Shown: one piece after another, positions 16,886 through 25,833 of the stretch | Numbering within the stretch: position 1 is the first letter of the stretch | Layout of the letters: each line of letters starts with the position of its first letter | NCBI GenBank assembly: GCA_024742285.1 | Contig: JANSYR010000003.1 | Location: 124,001 to 188,000, forward strand | Origin: a bacterium | GTDB lineage: Bacteria; Myxococcota_A; UBA9160; UBA4427 | Reading direction: 5' to 3' | Length of the DNA stretch: 64,000 nt | Position numbers and translations under genes: made by a program | Notes under the pieces: model-generated | What the model was told of the DNA's origin: nothing | The model's input: the letters and a program-made list of their open reading frames with translations, nothing else | Databases searched by the model: none

Positions 16886-18095
16886 AGCGTGCTTCCCTTC
16901 GGCGGATGTTGGCCTGCACGAAGTAGTGGTCGATCAGCGGCGCGAACATGTTCATGAACAGGATCGCGAGCATCATGCCTTCCGGGTAGGCCGGGTTGAC
17001 GACGCGAATCAGCACGACCAGCACGCCGATCAGGCCGCCGTAGATCAGCTTGCCCTGGTTGGTGAAGGCCGAGGAGACGGGGTCGGTCGCCATGAAGACC
17101 ATGCCGAAGGCCCAGCCGCCGAGGACCGCGTGCCAGTACCACGGGACGCCGAACATCGGATTGGTGTCCGAGCCGATCGCGTTGAGGGTGCCCGCCATGA
17201 AGATCGTGCCGACCACGACGCCGGCCATCGTCCGCCAGGAGCCGATTCCGGTCCAGATCAGCAGGAAAGCGCCGATCAGGCACGCCAGCGTCGAGGTCTC
17301 GCCCATCGAGCCGGGCACGAAGCCGAGGAACGCGTCCATCCAGCTCGCGCCGGCGAGGGCCGCCTCGCCCTCGACCGCGGCCGCGGCCAGCCAGGTCGCG
17401 CCGGAGAAGCCGTCGACGGCGGAGAAGTCGGCGGCGATCCAGGCAGCGTCGCCGCTCATGGCCGCCGGGTAGGCGAAGAAGAGGAACGCGCGCGCGGTCA
17501 GCGCGGGGTTCAGGAAGTTCATCCCGGTCCCGCCGAAGATCTCCTTCGCGAAGACCGTTCCGAAGGCGGTGCCGAGGACGACCATCCAGAGCGAGATCGT
17601 CGGCGGCAGCGTCAGCGGGATCAGCATGCCCGAGACGAGGAAGCCCTCGTTGATCTCGTGCTTGCGGATCATCGCGGTCAGCGGCTCGACGATGCCGCCG
17701 GTGAGCATCGCGGCGGCCATGATCGGCAGGTACTGCCCGGCGCCGACCAGCACGTTCAGGAACGGGTTCCGGAAATCGTAGTCGAACCCGAGGGCGTCGA
17801 AGAGCCAGGCCTGCCAGGTGTCGAGGGGCACGGCGCCCGAGGCGATCGCCAGCTGCGCCTGGTAGCCCGTGTTGTACATCGCCATCAGGATGCACGGGAC
17901 CAGCGCGATCACGACGGTGAACATCAGGCGCTTGTTGTCGATGCCGTCGCGCACGTGCGAGGCCGTGCGCGTCACCTCGCCGGGCGTGAAGAGGCCCGTG
18001 AACTGGGCTTCCCAGAGCGGGTAGAAGAACTCGAGCTTCCCGCCCTTTTCGAAGTGGTGCTTGACGTTGAGATGGGCGTCCTTCAGGAACTGCAT
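16875..18095 (-). CDS. nqrB: Na+-NQR subunit B (covalent FMN, membrane)
   Basis: A 406-residue membrane subunit with about ten helices, homologous to RnfD. It carries covalent FMN and riboflavin and forms the sodium and quinone path. [10 protein letters not shown] holds the flavinylation motif with Thr234, close to the Thr236 I recall for the Vibrio subunit. Other family blocks include [23 protein letters not shown] and [30 protein letters not shown]. Seven bases separate it from nqrA. Confidence 0.96.
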   Translation of the reverse strand: MQFLKDAHLNVKHHFEKGGKLEFFYPLWEAQFTGLFTPGEVTRTASHVRDGIDNKRLMFTVVIALVPCILMAMYNTGYQAQLAIASGAVPLDTWQAWLFDALGFDYDFRNPFLNVLVGAGQYLPIMAAAMLTGGIVEPLTAMIRKHEINEGFLVSGMLIPLTLPPTISLWMVVLGTAFGTVFAKEIFGGTGMNFLNPALTARAFLFFAYPAAMSGDAAWIAADFSAVDGFSGATWLAAAAVEGEAALAGASWMDAFLGFVPGSMGETSTLACLIGAFLLIWTGIGSWRTMAGVVVGTIFMAGTLNAIGSDTNPMFGVPWYWHAVLGGWAFGMVFMATDPVSSAFTNQGKLIYGGLIGVLVVLIRVVNPAYPEGMMLAILFMNMFAPLIDHYFVQANIRRREARYAA

Positions 18096-18102
18096 GGCTC
18101 CC

Positions 18103-19500
18103 TCAGCCCTCCTTCTCGATGAGTTCGAGGTTCTGTCGCAGGAGCGGTCCGTAGTTGACCTTGCCCGGGCAGACGTAGGTGCAGAGCGCGAGGTCCTCTT
18201 CGTCGAGCTCGAGGACGCCGAGGCTCTCGGCCCGCTCCGTGTCCCCGACGATGAGAGCGCGGAGGAGGAACGTCGGCATGATGTCCATCGGCATCACCTG
18301 CTCGTACTGGCCGATCGGGACCATTGCGCGCTGGCTGCCGTTGGTGTTCGTCGTGAATCGGAACTTCTTCGGCTTGAAGACCTTCGAGAGGTAGATCCCG
18401 GCGAGCGAGAACATGTCCGCGCCCGGCGTGAGCCATCCCATGAACACGTTCTCGCGATCCTCTTCGAGGAGGCTGACCTGGCGCTCGTAGCGGCCCAGGA
18501 AATCGAAGGCCTCGCCGTGGGTGCGTTTGCCGGAGAGCGCGGATCCCGAGATCGTGCGGATCTCGGCATCCAGCCCGGCGACGTCCTCTGCGACGATCTC
18601 GCTCACGCAGGCGCCGATCCGCGAACGGACGAGGCGCGGATCCTCGACGACCGGTCCACCGACCGAGAGGACGCGGGAGACGTCGAGGCGTCCGGTCCGC
18701 GCGAGCGCGCCGACGGCCGCGACGTCCTGGTATCCGATGTACCAGGCAGCGTGTTCGCGGTTCACCGGACGCACCGCGTGGATGTGGTAGCCGGGCGTCC
18801 CTGCCGGATGCGGGCCCGCGAAGGTCTGGACCTTGACGTTCTCGGGCTTGTCCGCGCCGAGCACCTCCGCGAGCTCGGAGTGCTCCGCCACGCACAGGTG
18901 GGTCGGGGCATCGAGCAGCTTCGCGAGGAGCGTGACGCCGAGGCGGAAGTCGTCGAGTCGGTCCTGGAGGACCACCTCCGGGAGCGGCGCGTGCGGGTTC
19001 GTGTCCATCGCCGTGATGAAGAGCGCCTCGGCCTGGCTTTCCGGAGACGGGACCTTGCTGAACGGGCGTACGCGAATCGCCGTCCAGAGCCCGGATTCGA
19101 CGAGCAGAGCTCGAAGCTGCTCTCCGGAGAGGCTCGCGGGATCGCCCGACGGAGCGTGCTCGAAGGTCTGGAACTCGTCGTCGCCGGGCTGGCCGTTTCG
19201 CTCGCCGTCGGAGAGATCGATGACCACCGACTGGAGAGCGCGCTTCTCACCACGATTGATCGCGAGGACGCGGCCGGCGCCGGGCGCAGTGTGGAGTACG
19301 CCGGGCATCTTGCGGTCCTCGAAGAGGACCTGGCCGCGCTTGACCGTGTCGCCCTCGGCGACGTGCATCCGCGGCTTCATGCCGGGGAAATCGTCCGCCA
19401 TGACGGCGACACGCGAACAGGGAGACGTACCTCGAACGACCTGGAGCGGCTTCCCGGGAATCGGGAGGTCGAGGCCCTTCTCGATCTTGTGCAGTGCCAT
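18103..19500 (-). CDS. nqrA: Na+-NQR subunit A
   Basis: A 465-residue cytoplasmic subunit and first gene of the nqr operon. The N-terminal [13 protein letters not shown], the [15 protein letters not shown] lipoyl-like segment and the C-terminal [21 protein letters not shown] are family landmarks. NqrA has been linked to quinone binding. The frame is open for 82 codons upstream, but the family begins at MALHKIEKG, so I chose ATG at 19500. The 940 bases upstream should contain the operon promoter. Confidence 0.95.
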   Translation of the reverse strand: MALHKIEKGLDLPIPGKPLQVVRGTSPCSRVAVMADDFPGMKPRMHVAEGDTVKRGQVLFEDRKMPGVLHTAPGAGRVLAINRGEKRALQSVVIDLSDGERNGQPGDDEFQTFEHAPSGDPASLSGEQLRALLVESGLWTAIRVRPFSKVPSPESQAEALFITAMDTNPHAPLPEVVLQDRLDDFRLGVTLLAKLLDAPTHLCVAEHSELAEVLGADKPENVKVQTFAGPHPAGTPGYHIHAVRPVNREHAAWYIGYQDVAAVGALARTGRLDVSRVLSVGGPVVEDPRLVRSRIGACVSEIVAEDVAGLDAEIRTISGSALSGKRTHGEAFDFLGRYERQVSLLEEDRENVFMGWLTPGADMFSLAGIYLSKVFKPKKFRFTTNTNGSQRAMVPIGQYEQVMPMDIMPTFLLRALIVGDTERAESLGVLELDEEDLALCTYVCPGKVNYGPLLRQNLELIEKEG

Positions 19501-20441
19501 GCTTGCTCGATTGTTGGGGTCCGCGAGCGGGCCCGTGCTGGTTGCGCGTCGCCCCCGGATCCGACGGTCGTGTGGATCGGGGTTGGGCTTCCGCCGAGGT
19601 CGTTCGGCTGAAGGGGCAGGCGACTTGTGTTCCGTCGTGAACCCGGATTCGAGCATCGCGACCGACCCTTCGGAGGGCTGATCGCCGGAATCGTCCCGCG
19701 GGCCTAACGAAGCCGACCCGACGGGCGCAGGGACCACGTCAGTCATCGGCGTTCATCGTCGTAAGGGACCGATCTCGAAAGGATTCTGGCTTCTGGAACG
19801 CCCGGGAGAGTAGGGTCCCGGCGGGGTTCTTTCAACCGGATTGCGTAGGGAGGAGGGGGACGCTTTCGGGATCTAGGGGCCTCTCGCGCATCGCCTTCGG
19901 GGGTTCACCCGACGGCGGCGGTCCAGGGCGCGTACGCGTCGGAGCGAACCGCTCCGGAGCAGGCCGGTCGAGGCTCGGGTGGCCTTGACCGAGTCGAGAA
20001 CGGCCTCGAGAGAGCCTCTAACCCTCGAAATCGACGAGTGTTAGGCGCCCCGGCCGCTTCACGTGCCCGAATCGGAGAACCGGCCGAAGCGACGGGCGCG
20101 GAGGCGCGCGGGGAAGGTCGGTCCGGGGATGTCGTGGTGAGTCACGATCGGGACGGACCCTGGGATGGTGGGCCTTCTCGGACGACGATACGATAGAGGC
20201 AGCAGGATTTCGCTGCAACGAATCGCGGCGCGACGAGGGAGTGCGCCGCCAGCCGCCTCCGCAAGACGTCTTTCGGCGCGCGGGGGCACTCGAAAGAGAA
20301 GCTCGAAGAGGTCCCGAGCCCGACGACGCGACGCCCACGATCCGCCCGCCGCTCTCGCTCGCGGTGGCCCTGCTCTCGAGTGGCCATCGCCTGCCGTCCG
20401 GGCCCGCCCCCCCGACTCGAGTCCTCGAGCAAGGAGGTCCC
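19501..20441. other. Intergenic region upstream of nqrA and the CBS gene
   Basis: About 940 bases between divergent genes. No frame in it gives a recognisable protein. It should hold the nqr promoter on the minus strand and the CBS-gene promoter on the plus strand, but I cannot pick confident -35/-10 pairs. A strong AAGGAGG at 20431-20437 serves the CBS gene. Confidence 0.5.
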
Positions 20442-20906
20442 ATGAGAGAACCCAACCGAATCCTGACGGCCCGGGATCTGATGACTTCGAGCTTGATCAC
20501 GTTCCGGCCGAATCAGACGATCCTCGAAGCGATCGCGACGCTCACGAAGCGGGGCGTCTCCGGAGCGCCGGTGGTCGATGACGAGGGCGTCCTGATCGGC
20601 ATCCTCTCGGAGCTCGACTGTCTCCGGATGCTCGCTTCCGACGAGTTCTATCAGGAGGAGCAGGAAGAGCAGGGCGCTCTGGTCGGGCAGTTCATGACCC
20701 GGGACTTCCAGACCATCCCGCCCGAGATGGGGATCTACGCGATCTCCCACTACTTCCTGACGAGGCCGATTCGTCGCCTGCCGGTCGTCGACAAGAACCG
20801 GCTGCTCGGCCAGGTGAGTCGGCGGGACATCCTCCGTGGGATGGAGGAGATGAGCCGGAAGCGGTTGGTCCGGAAGCGATACCCGGATTACCTGCAGCCG
20901 ACCTGA
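20442..20906 (+). CDS. CBS-domain pair protein
   Basis: A 154-residue protein made of two CBS domains (about 8-65 and 80-140), with the typical MTSSLITFRPNQTILEAI and MTRDFQTIPPEMGIYAI starts and GAPVVDDEGVLIGILSE and RLPVVDKNRLLGQVSRRD ends. CBS pairs bind adenosyl ligands such as AMP, ATP or SAM and regulate partner proteins; no partner domain is fused here. An AAGGAGG sits 4 bases before the ATG. It stands alone and is divergent from nqrA. Confidence 0.88.
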   Translation: MREPNRILTARDLMTSSLITFRPNQTILEAIATLTKRGVSGAPVVDDEGVLIGILSELDCLRMLASDEFYQEEQEEQGALVGQFMTRDFQTIPPEMGIYAISHYFLTRPIRRLPVVDKNRLLGQVSRRDILRGMEEMSRKRLVRKRYPDYLQPT

Positions 20907-20960
20907 CCTCTCGCGGCGGCCGTGGCGTCATGGCCGCCGCGAAAGGGCTCGCGAGCGTTC

Positions 20961-21377
20961 TCAGCTCGGGAGGGCGACGAGCACGGTCCCCGTCACGTGA
21001 TCTCCGAGCTGGTTGGCGCCGCGGACGGAGACCTCGATCGTTCCCGCTGCGTCGTCCTTCGCCGTGACGGCGCCTTCGACGGTCATCGTGTCGCCGGGAT
21101 AGTTCGGGGCGCCGAGTCGGATGTCGATCTTCTTGAGGGTCGCGCCCGGGCCGGTCCAGTCCGTCACGAAGCGTCCGACGAAGCCGTTGGTCGTCAGGAT
21201 GTTCATGAAGATGTCCGGCGAGCCACGCTCTTTCGCGAGCTCGGGGTCGTGGTGCACGTCCTGGTAGTCGCGGCTCGCGATCGCCGTGGCGACGATCAGG
21301 GTGCGCGAGAGCGGGATCTCGAGCGACGGGAGCTTCTCTCCGACGGTGACCGAAGCCAGCGATCTCGTTTCACTCAT
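20961..21377 (-). CDS. MaoC-like enoyl-CoA hydratase, catalytic subunit (cluster 1)
   Basis: A 138-residue MaoC hot-dog domain. The hydratase-2 motif is SRDYQDVHHDPELA (about 35-48): the catalytic Asp and His are both kept, while the usual Asn-Pro is Gln-Asp. The length and its pairing with a separate N-domain-like protein (22636-23169) match two-subunit hydratases such as ChsH1-ChsH2, which hydrate bulky steroid enoyl-CoA thioesters. The ATG at 21377 overlaps the stop of the acyl-CoA dehydrogenase gene (ATGA). The substrate is inferred from context only. Confidence 0.82.
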   Translation of the reverse strand: MSETRSLASVTVGEKLPSLEIPLSRTLIVATAIASRDYQDVHHDPELAKERGSPDIFMNILTTNGFVGRFVTDWTGPGATLKKIDIRLGAPNYPGDTMTVEGAVTAKDDAAGTIEVSVRGANQLGDHVTGTVLVALPS

Positions 21378-22534
21378 TGGAGGACCGCTCCCGCGTCGGC
21401 TCCGCTCTTCGCCTCGGCCGCCATTCGCGCACCCAGCGTCGCAAGCTGCTCGTTGGAGCCGCCGAGGGTCATCGCGATGTGCTTGAGGCGCAGGAAGTGG
21501 CGGTGGATCGGGTAGTCGACGTCCGCGCCGATGCCGCCGTGGAGGTGCTGGCACGTGTGCGAGACGCGGTGACCGCCCATGCAGGCCCACCACTTCGCGA
21601 TCGCCGCCTGCTTCTCGGCCGGATCGCCGTTGTCGATCCGCCAGGCCGCCTGCCACATGGTCGAGCGCATCGCCTCGACGTCGATGTACGCGTCGGCTGC
21701 ACGGAGCGACACGCCCTGGAACGAACCGATCGGCTTGTCGAACTGCTTGCGCTCGCTCGTATAGGTCGCCGTCTGCTTCAAGCCTTCGTCGGCGACGCCG
21801 ACGGCGAGGGCGGAGAGGGCCGTCGCAGCGCGCGGCTCCAGCCAGTCGAGGACGGCCTCGCCCGAACCGGGGAGCGCGAGCACGTCGCCCGCGGCCACGT
21901 TCACGCCGTCGAGGTTCAGCACGAACTGGCGTTCGTGCGCCGTGGTCTCCTGCTGCTCGAGGGTCACGCCGGCCGCGCCCGGCTCGACGAGGAAGAGGCC
22001 GAGCCCGCCGTCGCCCTGGGCGGAGACGAGGATCTTGTCGGCCGCCGCCGCGAAGGGTACGCAGACCTTCTGGCCGGAGAGGGCGAAGCCGTCGCCCGTC
22101 GCTTCCGCGCGCGTGCGCGCCTTGCGCGACAGCGCCGGGTCACCGACCTCGAAGAGCGCCGCGGTCAGGAGCGTGCTGCCGTTCGCGATGGCGGGAAGCA
22201 GGTCCTTCTTGAGGATCTCGCTTCCGAACTGCTGGATCGGCAGGGCCGTGTAGACGACCGACTCGATGAGCGGGATCGGAGCGAGGTTGCGGCCCGCCTG
22301 CTCGAGGAGAAGGCAGAGCGCGAGGAAGCTCCAGTCCTGTCCGCCGTGCTCTTCCGAGAGCGCGAGACCGAGCAGGTTCGACTCGGCGAGGGACGCCCAG
22401 AGGACCTGGTCGAAGCCCGGGCCGTCCGCGTCGGCCTCGACCTCGCGCAGGCGGTCGAAGCTCGTCGCGTCGCCGAGGATCTGGCCGGCCAGCTCCTGGA
22501 CCGCTTCTTCTTCTTCACTGAAATCGAAATTCAT
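21374..22534 (-). CDS. Acyl-CoA dehydrogenase, divergent subunit (cluster 1)
   Basis: A 386-residue acyl-CoA dehydrogenase fold protein: N-terminal helical domain (FDFSEEEEAVQELAGQIL), a degenerate middle beta domain, and a C-terminal helical domain with YTSERKQFDKPIGSFQGV and HLHGGIGADVDYPIHRHF. The middle-domain signature of typical members (the YSEPxxGTD type) is missing, and Asp occupies the place of the Glu found in GGxGYxxE-type enzymes. Such divergent chains occur as one half of alpha2-beta2 dehydrogenases (ChsE type). The partner would be the 23186-24361 product, two genes upstream. Confidence 0.85.
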   Translation of the reverse strand: MNFDFSEEEEAVQELAGQILGDATSFDRLREVEADADGPGFDQVLWASLAESNLLGLALSEEHGGQDWSFLALCLLLEQAGRNLAPIPLIESVVYTALPIQQFGSEILKKDLLPAIANGSTLLTAALFEVGDPALSRKARTRAEATGDGFALSGQKVCVPFAAAADKILVSAQGDGGLGLFLVEPGAAGVTLEQQETTAHERQFVLNLDGVNVAAGDVLALPGSGEAVLDWLEPRAATALSALAVGVADEGLKQTATYTSERKQFDKPIGSFQGVSLRAADAYIDVEAMRSTMWQAAWRIDNGDPAEKQAAIAKWWACMGGHRVSHTCQHLHGGIGADVDYPIHRHFLRLKHIAMTLGGSNEQLATLGARMAAEAKSGADAGAVLQ

Positions 22535-22601
22535 CGGGAACTCCGTGATTGTTTCTGTCTGCGCGGCCCGTGGCCGTCGCGTGGGAGGAGGGGGCCAACC
22601 C

Positions 22602-22620
22602 GTCGCCGAGCGCCCGCAGG
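22602..22620. repeat. Dispersed 19-base repeat, copy B
   Basis: Exact copy of the repeat at 16085-16103. It lies 15 bases downstream of the stop of the minus-strand gene at 22636-23169, in the spacer before the next dehydrogenase gene. Confidence 0.8.
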
Positions 22621-22635
22621 CGACAGACCAGGCGA

Positions 22636-23169
22636 CTAACTCGGCGGTCGGAACTTGAGGATGCGAAAGCGCATCGTCGCGACGACCTCGCCGGCGGCAT
22701 CCTTGTACGTGTAGAGCTGGGTCACGAAGTGACCGACGCCGAGGCCCGTCTTCTTCTCGCCGGAAATCGACTCGGTCGTGACCTCGTGACTGATCTGGTC
22801 ACCGGGGACGAGCTCGCGGAAGTACTCCTGCTCGCAGTTGGTCGCGACGACCGAGGTGAAGCCCGCCTCGTCGAGGACGTCGAGGGATTGCTTCTGGTCG
22901 CCCAGCGCCGCGGCGTAGGCCTCTTCCTCTTCGGTCGAAGGCCGCAGTCCGCGCATCGTCCAGGCCTGCAGCATGGCCGGCGGCGCGATCAGCCCATCCC
23001 GGCCGGCAGCCTTCGCGGCCTCCGGGTCGAGGTACGCCGGATTGCGATCGCCGATCGCGTCGCACCAATGGTGGATCATCGGCTCGTTGACCGGATAGGG
23101 GCAGGTGCCCGTCGGGCCCGCCGGCGTGCCGGCGAAGGCGTCCAGGGTCTTCTGAAGATCGTCGCTCAT
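22636..23169 (-). CDS. MaoC-type N-domain (FAS1-like dehydratase) protein, cluster 1
   Basis: A 177-residue hot-dog protein of the FAS1-like dehydratase / ChsH2 N-domain type. The GDRNPAYLDPEAAKAAG stretch keeps Asp and Asn but has Tyr where an active MaoC has His; GLIAPPAMLQAW follows. This is the normal state of the non-catalytic partner, which shapes the acyl tunnel for the catalytic MaoC. In mycobacteria ChsH2 carries an extra C-terminal DUF35 domain; that is absent here. It is 16 bases from the upstream dehydrogenase gene. Confidence 0.85.
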   Translation of the reverse strand: MSDDLQKTLDAFAGTPAGPTGTCPYPVNEPMIHHWCDAIGDRNPAYLDPEAAKAAGRDGLIAPPAMLQAWTMRGLRPSTEEEEAYAAALGDQKQSLDVLDEAGFTSVVATNCEQEYFRELVPGDQISHEVTTESISGEKKTGLGVGHFVTQLYTYKDAAGEVVATMRFRILKFRPPS

Positions 23170-23185
23170 ACCGAGGTCTCCCCGC

Positions 23186-24361
23186 CTAGCGCGGAACGCG
23201 CGGCATGCGGAGGCCGGCCATCGAGACGATCTCCCGCTGGATCTCGTTCACACCGCCACCGAAAGTGTTGATCGTCGCCTGCCGCGCCTCGTGCTCGATC
23301 TCGCCGTCGATCTGCGCCGCCGGCGAGCCCGCGGCGACGAGCGCGCTGGGGCCCACGATCTCCTGGAGCAGGCGGTAGACCTCGAGCACGACCTCGGTTC
23401 CGTAGACCTTGACCGCGGAGGCGTCCGCCGGGTTCACGAACCCGGACTCGAGCTGCGACGTCATGCGCCAGTTGAGGAGCTTCATTGCTTCGATTCGCGC
23501 GTAGACCTCGGCCAGGTTCGACTGGACCCACGGCAGGTCGATCATCTTCTGACCGTCCGGCGTCTCGGTATCCCGCGCCCAGCTGATCACCTTCTCGGTC
23601 CGCGCGTACGCCGCGGAGCCGAAAGCCGCGAGTCCGACACGTTCGTGGTTCAGCTGGGAAGTGATCAGCTTCCAGCCGCCGTGCAGCCCGCCGACGATGT
23701 TCTCCTTGGGAACGCGCACGTTCTCGTAGTAGGACATCGCCGTGGCGGAGCCGGAGAGCGTGTGGATCGGCGCGGCGCTGAAGCCCTCGCTGTCGGCGGG
23801 GACGATGAACATCGTGATGCCCTTGTGCTTCGGGGCATCCGGATCGGTTCGCGCGGCGAGCCAGATGAAGTCCGTGTCCGTCGCACCCGACGTGAACATC
23901 TTCGTGCCGTTGATGACGTAGTCGTCGCCGTCGGCGACGGCCGTCGTCGTGAGGCTCGCGAGGTCCGTACCCGCGTTCGGCTCGGAGTAGCCGATCGAGA
24001 AGTGACACTCGCCGTGGAGGATCTTCGGCAGGTATTCCGCCTTCTGTTCCTCGCTGCCGTACTCCATCAGCGCCGGGCCGACCGTCGAGACGGTCACGAA
24101 GGGGAAGGGCGCGCCCGAGCGGCGCTGCTCTTCGAGGAAGATCATCTGCTCGACCATGGTCATGCCGCCGCCGCCGTACTCGCTCGGCCAGCCGACGCCG
24201 AGCCAGCCGTCCTTGCCGATCTGGCGCACGAGCTCGCGGTACTTCTGGCCGCCTTCCATGCCGGAGACTTCGGCCTTGACCTCGGGCGTCATCAGGTGGT
24301 CGAAGTAGGCACGGAGCTGCTGTCGCAGCGCCTTCTGGTCTTCGGTCAGGTCGATGTACAT
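23186..24361 (-). CDS. Acyl-CoA dehydrogenase, typical subunit (cluster 1)
   Basis: A 391-residue acyl-CoA dehydrogenase, first gene of a four-gene unit. The flavin/substrate signature FSIGYSEPNAGTDLASL and the NGTKMFTSGA block are intact, and the C-terminus has FGGGVNEIQREIVS, the conserved flavin-contacting segment. It oxidises an acyl-CoA to the 2-enoyl-CoA with FAD, passing electrons to ETF. No residue equivalent to the GGxGYxxE glutamate is visible, which fits a heteromeric enzyme in which the divergent partner supplies the base. The substrate is unknown; a branched or steroidal acyl-CoA is suggested by the MaoC pair. Confidence 0.9.
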   Translation of the reverse strand: MYIDLTEDQKALRQQLRAYFDHLMTPEVKAEVSGMEGGQKYRELVRQIGKDGWLGVGWPSEYGGGGMTMVEQMIFLEEQRRSGAPFPFVTVSTVGPALMEYGSEEQKAEYLPKILHGECHFSIGYSEPNAGTDLASLTTTAVADGDDYVINGTKMFTSGATDTDFIWLAARTDPDAPKHKGITMFIVPADSEGFSAAPIHTLSGSATAMSYYENVRVPKENIVGGLHGGWKLITSQLNHERVGLAAFGSAAYARTEKVISWARDTETPDGQKMIDLPWVQSNLAEVYARIEAMKLLNWRMTSQLESGFVNPADASAVKVYGTEVVLEVYRLLQEIVGPSALVAAGSPAAQIDGEIEHEARQATINTFGGGVNEIQREIVSMAGLRMPRVPR

Positions 24362-25170
24362 CTCTTCGTCTCCTCATGGACCGGATGGCGCGGTGACGCT
24401 TCGCAGGATCGGGCGGGCGCCGGCGCATCCGGGGTTGGGCGGCCGGAGCCGGTTCCGCCCCGAGTCATCGAAACCATAGCTGCGGAAAGAGGTGGGTGAA
24501 ACATGTTCTACCGGGGGGTCATGGCGCCCCGAGGCGGCTTCCAGGGTCGCTCTGGCGCGTTTCGCGTCCCGACGGGGAGGCAGGGCCGAGGCCTCCCGCC
24601 GCGGCGTCCGGCTCGGGCATGCGGGGCTTCCACCGGAGACCCGGAGCCCAGCCGATCTTGAAAGGGTGTGGGTGACTCCGAATCGATGGACCCCCGAGTC
24701 GGTGGAGGGAGCGGTCCGGGCCGACCCCCTTCGGCCGCGTCTGCGCGCTCGACGACAGGAAGAATTTCCTGCCGCCCTCGTTCCCGTCATTCCACGCGCG
24801 TTTCCGAGGGGCAACGCACCGGCAGGTGAGCGCGCCAACCCATCGGACTGAAAGCACTGCTCCCATGTGCTCCCGGCGTCACCGTACTGCGGCGAGGCGC
24901 GCGCATCCGGTGGTGCGGCGGTCACGAGTGGTCCAGCGAGGGCGTTTCGCGGCTTGCCGTGAGACAGAGCGCGGGTACGCTTCGTTTTTCCTTCTGCCGA
25001 TGAATCTTCCGGGGGCGAGCCGGGAGATGTGCCGAAAGGCAGCTCCCCAGAATTACCGAGTGTGAGAACAAGAACGCTTCGACCGCGGCGCAACCTGGCG
25101 GCCGCGCGAAGCGCTCGACTGTTTGAGGCACACCGGTTTGCGTCTGTCGTCTGGGCTCGAGGAATCCATC
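24362..25170. other. Intergenic region, no gene recognised
   Basis: About 800 bases between divergent transcription units (acyl-CoA dehydrogenase cluster 1 and the XRE-cupin regulator). Frames on both strands translate to low-complexity Arg/Pro/Gly-rich sequence without family features. It should contain promoters for both units, and is a natural place for the regulator to bind. Confidence 0.5.
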
Positions 25171-25830
25171 GTGGATGAAGACCTGAAGCGGATCGCCGCT
25201 CGGATCCGTAGCTGGCGGGACGAAGCCGGGCTGACTCTGCAGCAGCTCGGAGACCGCTCCGGCGTTTCCGCCAGCACGATCCACAAGATCGAGAACCTCC
25301 AGACGGTTCCGACGATCGCCGTGCTGCTCAAGGTGGCCCACGGGCTCAATCGGCGGCCGAGCGAGCTGCTCGCCGAAGTCGACGTCGGCCGGCAGGTGGC
25401 GGTCATGCGCCGCGACGATCGGCAGACCCTGTCGGTCGATTCGCGTGGGGCGATCGAACACCTCGTCGGGACGATCCCGCGGAACAAGCTCGACGTATGG
25501 CGCGTGCGGATCGAGCCCGGGATCGGTGCGGGCATGGAGGGTGATGAGCCCTGGCAGTTCCACGGCGAGATGGTCCTGCTCGTCGAAGAGGGCCTCGTCC
25601 GGACCGACGTCGGTGGCGAGATCTTCGAGGTCGGGCCCGGCGACTCGATCCACTTCGACCCGAGCATCCCCCACCGCTGGGTCGCCGCCGGCGAGAAGCC
25701 GGCGCAGGCGGTGGTCGTCGCGATCATCCCCGAGCGTCTGCAGGGGGACCTGATGGGCAGGATCACCGCCGCGATGGGGAACTCGTCGATCGAGGAGCCG
25801 GGCGCCGCGGCGCTGGCGGAGAACGCCTAG
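25171..25830 (+). CDS. XRE-family regulator with C-terminal cupin domain
   Basis: A 219-residue transcription factor: XRE helix-turn-helix at about 7-62 (LTLQQLGDRSGVSASTIHKIEN) and a cupin sensor domain in the second half (EVGPGDSIHFDPSIPHRW is the second cupin motif). Regulators of this form often control catabolic or polyamine genes through a small ligand. I chose GTG at 25171, preceded by GAGGAA; a TTG at 25123 is the alternative. It is divergent from acyl-CoA dehydrogenase cluster 1 across an 800-base gap, and could regulate it. Confidence 0.87.
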   Translation: MDEDLKRIAARIRSWRDEAGLTLQQLGDRSGVSASTIHKIENLQTVPTIAVLLKVAHGLNRRPSELLAEVDVGRQVAVMRRDDRQTLSVDSRGAIEHLVGTIPRNKLDVWRVRIEPGIGAGMEGDEPWQFHGEMVLLVEEGLVRTDVGGEIFEVGPGDSIHFDPSIPHRWVAAGEKPAQAVVVAIIPERLQGDLMGRITAAMGNSSIEEPGAAALAENA

Positions 25831-25833
25831 GGC

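Noticed and set aside
19501-20441. Possible riboswitch or small gene upstream of nqrA
   Set aside because: I could not find a convincing structure, promoter pair or coding frame by eye; no claim is made.
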